NCBI GenBank assembly: GCA_007134405.1 | Contig: SLKW01000442.1 | Location: forward strand, 1 to 9,520 | Direction of reading: 5' to 3' | Source of the DNA: Paracoccaceae bacterium | Lineage (GTDB): Bacteria > Pseudomonadota > Alphaproteobacteria > Rhodobacterales > Rhodobacteraceae | DNA length: 9,520 nt | Shown: positions 1 to 4,532 of the stretch, piece by piece | Layout: every line of letters starts with the position of its first letter | How positions within the stretch are numbered: the first letter of the stretch is position 1 | Notes under the pieces: generated by a model | Told to the model about the DNA's origin: nothing | The model's database searches: none | Seen by the model: the letters and a program-made list of their open reading frames with translations, nothing else | Position numbers and translations under genes: made by a program

Positions 1-145
1 CACCTTGGTCGAGAGCGCCGCGCGACCGCGCAGCCATATCGACCCGCCGCAGGACCGGGTCGAAGGCGATGCCCCCGACGCTCCGGACCTGCACTTCAGC
101 GCCGATCCGGATGCGCGTTGGCTCAAGAAGGGATCGAAAAGCACC
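1..145 (+). pseudogene. IS5-type transposase fragment, truncated at both ends
   Basis: Reading from base 2, the frame encodes about 47 residues that look like the middle of an IS5-family DDE transposase. It begins TLVESA, then a hydrophilic linker, then the typical block DPDARWLKKGSKST (about 99-142). In intact relatives this block runs on into a 'GYK(G/A)' stretch and the rest of the catalytic domain. Here the similarity stops abruptly at about 142 and the frame ends at a TAG at 167-169. The left part lies outside the window. The first catalytic Asp of this family normally sits in a 'TLVDA'-like motif, and this copy reads TLVES, so the residue may also be changed. Family assignment is from memory of conserved motifs. 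The truncation is seen directly at the junction with recombinase sequence on the other strand. Confidence 0.6.
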
Positions 146-380
146 CGGCGACGAGCTTCTCGAACCTAGGTCGGGCCACCATGCCGCTCGCGGAACGCCC
201 GAGGTCGTCGTCGATGACCTCGACCGTCCTGAACCCGCGGCGCCGGGCGACCTCGACCAGCTCGTACTGGCGGCGTCGGCTCTCGGTGTTGAGTTCGACC
301 TGAGCCTGGGTCGACTGGCGAAAATAGACCACCGCCTTGCGCTGCAGGATGGCCGGCGGGAGGAAATCACCGTCCATCAT
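123..380 (-). pseudogene. Serine recombinase, N-terminal remnant
   Basis: The 85-codon frame starts at ATG 380 (a second ATG follows directly), with GGAG at 388-391 seven bases upstream. It carries the N-terminus of a resolvase/invertase-type serine recombinase: RKAVVYFRQSTQAQ around residues 14-27, with the catalytic serine probably S23, then the NTESRRRQYELVEVARRRGF helix region and IDDDLGRSASGM at 56-67. Similarity ends at about residue 78 (PRFEKLVAG). The last seven residues are antisense IS5-type sequence and then a stop. Full-length members of this large recombinase group have several hundred residues, including most of the catalytic domain and a DNA-binding region, all missing here. 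It can hardly be active. It overlaps the 3' end of the 43-residue gene upstream, the usual arrangement for this module. Confidence 0.8.
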
Positions 381-498
381 CGGTCCGCTCCGGTTCGGTC
401 ATTCCGGCCGCTTCGGTCAGGAGGATCGCCAGCCGTGTCACGGCCTGCTGGCGATCGAGCGGGCTCATCCCTCGCAGTCGTGTCGAATCGAACTGCAT
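367..498 (-). CDS. 43-residue protein of the recombinase module
   Basis: A 43-codon ORF starts at ATG 496-498 and stops with TGA at 367-369. It encodes MQFDSTRLRGMSPLDRQQAV followed by a short helical segment (TRLAILLTEAAG) and an acidic/basic tail. I recognise this small protein as a recurrent partner placed just before serine recombinase genes of this type in alphaproteobacterial mobile elements; its function is unknown to me. Its start lies inside the preceding ORF (stop at 465) and its stop lies inside the recombinase start region, so the three frames are translationally nested. No good Shine-Dalgarno precedes the ATG, which suggests coupling to the upstream ORF. It is easily missed by gene callers because it is short. 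It appears intact although its recombinase partner is truncated. Confidence 0.65.
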   Translation of the reverse strand: MQFDSTRLRGMSPLDRQQAVTRLAILLTEAAGMTEPERTDDGR

Positions 499-833
499 CT
501 GCAGCTGTTTTCGGCGAAGACGGTCTGGCTGGCAGGTCTTGCATCGGTCTGCTCCTCTCCGGCGGTGATGTCACCGGGAGAGCTTCGCCGCAGACCGCGC
601 CGCTTCAAAAGGTCATCGAGATCCGAAAGCGCAGCCAGCGACACGCGCGAGGCGCCGACTGCCATGCCCGCGCATGCCGACGTGTCGAGCATCCAGGCCG
701 CAACCACCGTGATGACGCCCGGCAGGACCTCCACATGGACGAACTGCCCGGACTTGCGCCTGTCCACTCGCTCGACTCTAACACGACGACCGAAAAGCGC
801 GTGCCAGCGATAATGAACGATAGCATATTGCAC
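465..833 (-). CDS. Recombinase-module small protein, unknown function
   Basis: This is the first gene of the remnant recombinase module. The conserved core reads HYRWHALFGRRVRVERVDRR, then a short beta-rich stretch (GQFVHVEVLPGVITVVAAWM), then LDTSACAGM and an Ala/Leu-rich segment (SLAALSDLDDLL). Proteins with a 'WHP(L/Y)FGR ... AWMLD..CAGM..G..R' pattern commonly sit upstream of the 43-residue ORF and recombinase. I recall them as an uncharacterised family and cannot assign a biochemical role. The start is uncertain. A GTG at 831-833 gives a 122-residue protein, while an ATG at 881 would add 16 residues that fall in IS66-derived sequence and so are unlikely to be native. No clear ribosome binding site is seen at either. 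The 3' end overlaps the next ORF by 34 bases. Confidence 0.55.
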   Translation of the reverse strand: MQYAIVHYRWHALFGRRVRVERVDRRKSGQFVHVEVLPGVITVVAAWMLDTSACAGMAVGASRVSLAALSDLDDLLKRRGLRRSSPGDITAGEEQTDARPASQTVFAENSCRCSSIRHDCEG

Positions 834-856
834 GACATGGGCAGAATGAACGGGAG

Positions 857-1069
857 ATGACTCTGAACAGAAAAAACGCACTGTTCGCAGGACATGACGA
901 GGGCGGCCACACGTGGGCGCGGATCGCCTCCGTCATCGAGACCTGCAAACTGAACGGCATCGACCCATACGCCTATCTGCGCGCAACACTCACAGCTATC
1001 GCTGAAGGGCACCCCGCCGCGCGCATTGATGAACTCATGCCGTGGCGGTTCGCAAAAGCGTCAAGCTGA
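857..1069 (+). pseudogene. IS66 transposase (TnpC) C-terminal remnant
   Basis: The frame from 857 to the stop at 1067-1069 encodes TLNRKNALFAGHDEGGHTWA, followed by RIASVIETCKLNGIDPYAYL and a tail ending IDELMPWRFAKASS. This is the characteristic C-terminus of IS66-family transposases: the LNRKNALFAG block, the ETCKLNG(V/I)(D/N)P segment, and the IDELLPW tail. Only about 70 of the usual ~500 residues remain. The catalytic DDE domain, the zinc-finger N-terminus and the accessory genes tnpA/tnpB are absent to the left, where recombinase-module DNA begins. A few residues before 857 (NEREM) could be IS66-like with a small deletion, but the match is firm only from the TLNRKN block. The remnant cannot be a functional transposase. 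Confidence 0.85.
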
Positions 1070-1087
1070 AGCTCAAACGGTGGTCAC

Positions 1088-1097
1088 GCACCGCTTA
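1088..1097 (+). repeat. Probable IS66 right terminal inverted-repeat end
   Basis: The sequence GCACCGCTTA lies 19 bases after the IS66 transposase stop. IS66-family right ends typically finish in a GC-rich segment followed by CGCTTAC, so this looks like the outer end of the remnant with its last base changed (A instead of C at 1098). The matching left end is not in the window. The assignment rests on position and motif only. Confidence 0.4.
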
Positions 1098-1439
1098 AAA
1101 AACATCTGACGGAAGCGCTGAGCGCTTTGGGCACTCGGTCACCGTTCACCAGAGCCCGGCCCTCGGTGCCCGAGCCTGCGATGATGGTGCTTGATGCCGC
1201 TTTCGAGCCGTCTTGTGCTGCAATGGCTGATTTTCGTGACTCGCTCGCCCATCCTCTCCAAGGAACGGCGGAGTTGGGTCCGTTTTTTTCAGAGCTTTCC
1301 GGTATCGCTTCCAGGATCCCTGGCGCATTCAACGTGGCTCCTCACCGGGATCCGCCGGAGAGTTGGCCCGCCGCCGAGATGGGCGAGCCGGGGGTGCAGG
1401 AGCGCGATGGTCCGATCGCGTTTCCGAGTGACAAGATTG
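1098..1439. other. About 340 bases without a recognisable gene
   Basis: Between the IS66 remnant end and the frameshifted remnant, no frame on either strand gives a protein I recognise. Short open frames on both strands (for example + 1127-1516 and - 1084-1332) lack convincing ribosome binding sites and family motifs. The stretch contains a T7 run (1284-1290) and no clear promoter, tRNA or terminator. It may hold decayed N-terminal sequence of the pseudogene that follows, but I cannot show that. Confidence 0.5.
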
Positions 1440-1880
1440 CGGTATTCCTATGGGCCGCCGTTATCCGCTGCGCGGGAACTCCTGGCGTTTGTCCGCGCGG
1501 GGTTTGGTCAGGTTGAGGGCTGCGAAGGACTCTCAGATAGCGCTGTGGCCTGAGGGATGGGCGGTACGCGACGAAGAGGGTGGCGGGATCCTTCGCGAGG
1601 TCATGCTCGACCCAGTGCTGCCCAGTCCTGACCTGCCGCTTGTGATGGAGCGGTTGATCGCCGGGTTGCTTGCGGCAGGGATATTGGGAGAACCTTGGGT
1701 AAGGGCCTGGGGCAGGACTGCGACCGATTGGGGCGGGCGCGGGATGCGGAGGGGAACCCCGTGCGCGGATTGTCGGTGCTTGGCCCGCTCGAGATCGGGC
1801 GGTCGATCGCAGTGGATTCGATCCACGACTGCTTTGGTCCGGCGACGGAAGCCTGGGCGGCGCGGCTCCTGGAGAAGGGG
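1440..1880 (+). pseudogene. Frameshifted C-terminal remnant, FAD/NAD(P)-binding-like
   Basis: Three stretches in two alternating frames join into one protein-like sequence. Frame 3 at about 1440-1550 gives YGPPLSAARELLAFVRAGFG and QVEGCEGL. Frame 1 at about 1533-1695 gives WAVRDEEGGG and LDPVLPSPDLPLVMERLIAG. Frame 3 again at about 1705-1880 gives DCDRLGRARDAEGNPVRGLS, VLGPLEIGRSIAVDSIHDCF and GPATEAWAARLLEKG. The order, with 'D.VLPSPDLP', a 'D..G.....GL.(V/A)LGP...G' block and a final 'WA..LL' helix, resembles the C-terminal part of FAD/NAD(P)-binding proteins of the PF13454-like group. At least two compensating frameshifts are needed, and the N-terminal Rossmann region with its GxGxxG motif is not found upstream. 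Pseudogene status is fairly safe. The family is a tentative recollection, and both boundaries are approximate. Confidence 0.5.
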
Positions 1881-1935
1881 TATGCAGACGGTTTCGGCGG
1901 GGTGAAAACAGGGGAAAACCGGTGCTTTGAGCCAG

Positions 1936-1951
1936 TGTCCACGCGTGGACA
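1936..1951. repeat. Perfect 16-bp palindrome
   Basis: TGTCCACGCGTGGACA is an exact dyad with no central gap, lying downstream of the frameshifted remnant and far from any intact start codon. Its form would suit a dimeric DNA-binding protein, but no regulated gene adjoins it on either strand. Confidence 0.45.
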
Positions 1952-2021
1952 ATCGGGCAATCTATTGGAAAGGCTGCAAAACGGAAAATTTGTTAAGCTT
2001 TTCGAAAGGTGCGTGACGTGT

Positions 2022-2056
2022 GGCGCCGGATTTGGGCCAAATCGCAAAGCGGCGCC
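2022..2056. repeat. Nested inverted repeat (two-tier hairpin)
   Basis: An outer perfect 7-bp arm (GGCGCCG at 2022-2028 with CGGCGCC at 2050-2056) encloses an inner 6-bp arm (GATTTG 2029-2034 with CAAATC 2038-2043) around a 3-base loop, leaving a 6-base bulge (2044-2049) on one side. No T-run follows on either strand, so it is not a standard intrinsic terminator. It lies 18 bases beyond the terminator of the PRC-barrel gene. Confidence 0.5.
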
Positions 2057-2074
2057 CCGACGCTCACATAAGGA

Positions 2075-2100
2075 AACCCCGCCGGCTTGCCGGCGGGGTT
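2075..2100 (-). terminator. Intrinsic terminator of the PRC-barrel gene
   Basis: A perfect 12-bp stem (AACCCCGCCGGC with GCCGGCGGGGTT) with a 2-base centre, probably a 4-base loop in RNA, ends 24 bases beyond the stop codon at 2124-2126. Read on the - strand, the stem runs into TTTCCTT, giving the U-rich tail. This closes transcription of the - strand gene upstream of it. Confidence 0.85.
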
Positions 2101-2123
2101 GTGGCATTAGGGATGAAGCTGAA

Positions 2124-3152
2124 TTACCCTTCGTATTCGGGCATTTCTTCCAGCTGCTCCTGGGTCATCGGGACCTGCACGCGAACTTCATCGTCTTCGG
2201 CGCTCCAGAAGATGTCGACTTCATTGACCTCCAGCGCAACGCGGTGCTCGCCGATACCGAGGAAGCCACCCACATCGAGAACGATGTGCGAGATCTCGTT
2301 GCCATCACCAAGGACGAGGTCCTCGACCGAGCCGATCTGCTCGCCTTGGGCGTCATAGACGTCGGCGCCCATCAGGTTGTCGACGGTGCGCTGTTCTTCA
2401 GCCATCATCTCGTAGCCTTGCGGCGCCTGGGTGCGGGCCTGCGCGTCGTCTTCCATGGCCTGCTGGTCTTGCATGGCCTGATCTTGCTGCATGGCTTCGT
2501 CGTCCTGCATGGCCTGATCGTCCTGCATGGCCATCTCGTCAGTGCGCTCGCCGGTCACGGCGGTTTCCTGACGGTCATCGGCGCGACGCTCGAAACCCTG
2601 CTGAAGCTGCTCTTCCTCGAATTCCGGCAGCGATTCGAGTTCTTCTTCGGTCATCGCGGCAACGATCGAGAAGGCGTCGGCGGTGTCGGTGAACCAGCCA
2701 TTCTGCCCATCGTTATCACGCACGAAGTACAGGTGGTCGATGTCGACCATCACGGTACGGGCACCAATGCCGAGGAAACCGCCCACATCGATGATGATCC
2801 CGCGGATTTCTCCGTCACCTGTCATCACGACATCGTCGATGTTGCCGACGTTTTCCCACTGATCACGGTGCGCACCGAAGGTCTGGCCGCTTTCCCAGCG
2901 CATGCGATCGCGCTCCCAACCAGCCTGCTGGCCTTCACGGTCGTCACGCAGTTGACGCGCTTCGTCCACGTTCAGCGTGTAAAGGTCCTTGCCGGTGAAA
3001 TCCGAGACCAGAAACGCGGGAACCATGTGCTGCTGCTCTTGCTGCTGCTGTTCGCCGACTTGCTGCTGCTGCTCGGTCTGGTCGGTCGTCTGCGCGACAG
3101 CCCCAAACGAGGTGACTGCAACGATGGCGGTGGTCATCATGAACTTTTTCAT
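2124..3152 (-). CDS. Exported protein with two PRC-barrel domains
   Basis: This is a 342-residue protein. A signal peptide (MKKFMMTTAIVAVTSFGAVA, cleavage likely after AVA at 20) points to the periplasm or cell surface. A Gln-rich stretch (25-41) precedes a first PRC-barrel at about 47-180 and a second at about 252-340. The two domains share DVGGFLGIG (122-130 and 293-301) and an 'MT.E.LE..PE' ending, showing internal duplication. They are joined by an acidic Gln/Met/Asp linker built from 18-bp tandem repeats (about 207-235). PRC-barrels are small beta-barrels found in the photosynthetic reaction centre H subunit and in RimM. Exported double-PRC proteins of this kind are common in Rhodobacteraceae, but their role is not established, so none is assigned. 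ATG 3150-3152 is supported by AGAGGAG at 3160-3166. The gene ends at a strong terminator. Confidence 0.85.
   Translation of the reverse strand: MKKFMMTTAIVAVTSFGAVAQTTDQTEQQQQVGEQQQQEQQHMVPAFLVSDFTGKDLYTLNVDEARQLRDDREGQQAGWERDRMRWESGQTFGAHRDQWENVGNIDDVVMTGDGEIRGIIIDVGGFLGIGARTVMVDIDHLYFVRDNDGQNGWFTDTADAFSIVAAMTEEELESLPEFEEEQLQQGFERRADDRQETAVTGERTDEMAMQDDQAMQDDEAMQQDQAMQDQQAMEDDAQARTQAPQGYEMMAEEQRTVDNLMGADVYDAQGEQIGSVEDLVLGDGNEISHIVLDVGGFLGIGEHRVALEVNEVDIFWSAEDDEVRVQVPMTQEQLEEMPEYEG
2454..2534 (-). repeat. In-frame 18-bp tandem repeat, about 4.5 copies
   Basis: Inside the PRC-barrel gene, units beginning CATGGC on the + strand recur every 18 bases at 2454, 2472, 2490, 2508 and 2526 (the last partial). 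Each full unit encodes a version of QAMQDD or QAMQDQ. The units differ by a few bases. Gain or loss of units would keep the frame and only change linker length between the two PRC domains. Confidence 0.8.
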
Positions 3153-3287
3153 GCTTTCACTCCTCTAATTGTGCCCCTGCCGAGGCTTCGTCAATCAACC
3201 CGCGATGCGAGGTCGGGTTCCACGCTGGCGGATTTTTTTTGCGAGAGCCCTGCCGGGCGTATGTTGCAGAACCCTCTGAACGAATTT

Positions 3288-3313
3288 GGCCGCGTCAGAT
3301 CCATGACGCGGCC
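3288..3313 (-). terminator. Strong hairpin downstream of the PLDc_N gene
   Basis: A perfect 10-bp GC-rich stem (GGCCGCGTCA with TGACGCGGCC) surrounds a 6-base loop, 71 bases past the stop of the PLDc_N gene and 135 bases before the PRC-barrel start. On the - strand it is followed by AAATTCGTTC, which is not a good U-tract, so termination is likely but not assured. Confidence 0.4.
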
Positions 3314-3384
3314 CTCGAATTCTGGCGTGTCGGTCGTCGGCTACCCCATTCGCCTTCGGCTGCCGGAGAAGACCGGGGCGCAGT

Positions 3385-3567
3385 TCAGGCCTTCTTGGGC
3401 CCGGCGATCAGCCAGATGATCAATCCAACCACGGGGAATATGAGGACCAGCAGAATCCACAGGACCTTTGACCCCTGCGAGGCGCGCGAGCCCAAAATTG
3501 AAACCGCCGCCCAGACGACGAGCGCGAGGTGGATAAGGCCCAGAACTCCGGTGAATTCGGTATTCAT
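3385..3567 (-). CDS. PLDc_N domain small membrane protein
   Basis: This is a 60-residue protein with two predicted membrane segments, about 7-25 (VLGLIHLALVVWAAVSILG) and 37-55 (VLWILLVLIFPVVGLIIWL), joined by a short polar loop and ending in AGPKKA. The second segment matches the PLDc_N domain (PF13396), the membrane anchor found at the N-terminus of cardiolipin synthases and also as stand-alone small proteins. No phospholipase D catalytic HKD motif is present, so it is not an enzyme by itself. Its function is unknown. I chose ATG 3565-3567 because AGAGGA lies at 3577-3582 and the domain begins at once. An in-frame start at 3645 would add 26 residues unlike the family. It lies 130 bases beyond dgkA on the same strand. 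Confidence 0.8.
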   Translation of the reverse strand: MNTEFTGVLGLIHLALVVWAAVSILGSRASQGSKVLWILLVLIFPVVGLIIWLIAGPKKA

Positions 3568-3697
3568 GTATCGTCGTCCTCTCGTTGCTGCGTGATTGTT
3601 GGGATGAACGCACGCCTCGGCAAATCGGTTCCGTGCCGGCGCCACGGATGGGTGGCCCTATCCGGGGGTCGGTGGCATGGAAGTCCGGAGGTGGCTG

Positions 3698-4072
3698 TCA
3701 GGAAGCGTAGAGGCGCCAGAGCAAACAGATCCATGCCACCGCCGCGGCGATTGCGGTCAAGGCGACTCCGGCGCTGCCGCAATCCTTGGCCATCGCCGCG
3801 CGCGGGTGCCGGGCTTCCGAGATATAGTTGATTGCGGTCTCGATCGCGGTGTTGAAAAGCTCGGCGGCGAGGACGAGGATCCCCAGCGCGAGGATCAATG
3901 CGCGTTCGCCGGCGGTTAGCGGCAGCAGGAACGCCAGGCTCGCCGAGAGCGCGTTGGCCACGGTCCATTGGCGCAGCGACTTCTGGCTGGCCCAAGCGGC
4001 CCGCCACCCGCACCAGGACCAGATGACGGTATTGCGGAACCGCCGCAACTCCGACCCGAGCCAACCGATCAT
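3698..4072 (-). CDS. dgkA: Diacylglycerol kinase (DgkA-type)
   Basis: This is a 124-residue small integral-membrane kinase of the prokaryotic DgkA family. It phosphorylates diacylglycerol to phosphatidic acid with ATP, returning lipid released by envelope glycan synthesis to the phospholipid pathway. It has an amphipathic N-terminal region (1-35) and three hydrophobic helices (about 38-53, 57-78, 100-121). The signature AELFNTAIE at 70-78 supplies E71, N74 and E78, and AKDCGSAGVAL (95-105) supplies the conserved K96-D97. The position matching the metal-ligand E28 of the E. coli enzyme reads Gln here (Q30, in WASQKSLRQW). ATG 4070-4072 is preceded by GGAAAGG at 4076-4082. Length fits the family (about 120). 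It lies downstream of ubiK on the same strand with an 80-base gap. Confidence 0.87.
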   Translation of the reverse strand: MIGWLGSELRRFRNTVIWSWCGWRAAWASQKSLRQWTVANALSASLAFLLPLTAGERALILALGILVLAAELFNTAIETAINYISEARHPRAAMAKDCGSAGVALTAIAAAVAWICLLWRLYAS

Positions 4073-4101
4073 CGCCTTTCCCCCCAGCCTCGTCCCAATT
4101 C

Positions 4102-4131
4102 AGTACAAGCCGGGGCAGGGGGGATTGGCAA
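4102..4131 (-). promoter_or_regulatory. Possible sigma-70-like promoter of dgkA
   Basis: In the 80-base gap between ubiK and dgkA, read on the - strand, TTGCCA (4126-4131) and TGTACT (4102-4107) are separated by 18 bases, about 30 bases before the dgkA start. Both match the consensus only in part, so this is a weak candidate. Confidence 0.25.
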
Positions 4132-4152
4132 TAAGTTGGTGCCTGCCGGTGC

Positions 4153-4425
4153 TCAGTCGGTCTTGCGTTGTGGCGACTGCGCCTTCTGCGACGCCTCCAA
4201 CGCGGTGAGGCGGGCCTTGAGCGCCTCATTCTCTTCCCGCGCCTTCTGCGCCATCGCACGCACGGCGTCGAATTCCTCGCGCGTGACGAAGTCGCGGTCG
4301 GCAAGCCAGCGATCCATGAGCGATTTCATCGCCGTCTCGGCCTCCGTCCGGGCCCCCTGCGCGACGCCCATCGCATTGGTCATCAGTTTGGCCAGATCGT
4401 CGAACAATTTGTTTCCCGGCTGCAT
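4153..4425 (-). CDS. ubiK: UbiK-type ubiquinone biosynthesis accessory factor
   Basis: This 90-residue protein belongs to the BMFP/UbiK family (PF04380, formerly YqiC). In E. coli UbiK helps the aerobic ubiquinone-biosynthesis complex through UbiJ; family members can trimerise through a C-terminal coiled coil and bind membranes. The sequence shows an amphipathic N-terminal half (KLFDDLAKLMTNAMGVAQGA, 6-25), then the DRDFVTREEFDAVRAMAQKA block (43-62), then a Glu/Leu heptad-like coiled coil (EENEALKARLTALEAS, 64-79) and a charged tail. ATG 4423-4425 is supported by AAGGAG at 4432-4437; a start at 4518 would add 31 residues outside the family. It is divergent from lgt, an arrangement I recall as common in Rhodobacteraceae. 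Whether it acts in ubiquinone synthesis here is inferred. Confidence 0.8.
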   Translation of the reverse strand: MQPGNKLFDDLAKLMTNAMGVAQGARTEAETAMKSLMDRWLADRDFVTREEFDAVRAMAQKAREENEALKARLTALEASQKAQSPQRKTD

Positions 4426-4448
4426 CCGCGGCTCCTTGGCTTTTGGCC

Positions 4449-4508
4449 AATATGAGCGCGGGCGGCGCGATGCACAAGGTTGACTCCCTGCGCGCCGCGC
4501 GGGAAAGA
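4449..4508. promoter_or_regulatory. Divergent promoter region between ubiK and lgt
   Basis: The 107-base gap between the divergent starts must hold both promoters. For ubiK (- strand), TTGTGC at 4472-4477 and CATATT at 4449-4454 are 17 bases apart and well placed. For lgt (+ strand), TTGACT at 4480-4485 is a good -35 element, but only a weak -10 (GAAAGA, 4503-4508) follows 17 bases on. The two candidates nearly abut back to back. Confidence 0.35.
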
Positions 4509-4532
4509 CGGGCCGCACCGGCCGGAGCCCTC

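Noticed and set aside
69..860. 263-codon open frame on the + strand
   Set aside because: It runs antisense across the recombinase module, whose - strand frames have clear family motifs; the + product has none.
3160..3200. TTGACG followed by CAATTA as a promoter of the PRC-barrel gene
   Set aside because: The spacing is acceptable, but the start of transcription would fall in the ribosome binding site, leaving almost no leader.
3233..3240. T8 run as the tail of a + strand terminator
   Set aside because: The only nearby stem (AACCCG with CGGGTT) is short, has an 11-base loop and is separated from the T-run; no + strand gene ends there.
1695..3419. 574-codon open frame on the + strand
   Set aside because: From about 2124 on it is exactly antisense to the PRC-barrel gene, which has a signal peptide, a ribosome binding site, recognised domains and a terminator. 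The long opening reflects the lack of stops opposite GC-rich codons. Only its first ~60 codons hold protein-like sequence (the pseudogene).
3564..4304. 246-codon - strand frame across dgkA and ubiK
   Set aside because: Arg/Pro-rich shadow in another frame of two recognised genes.
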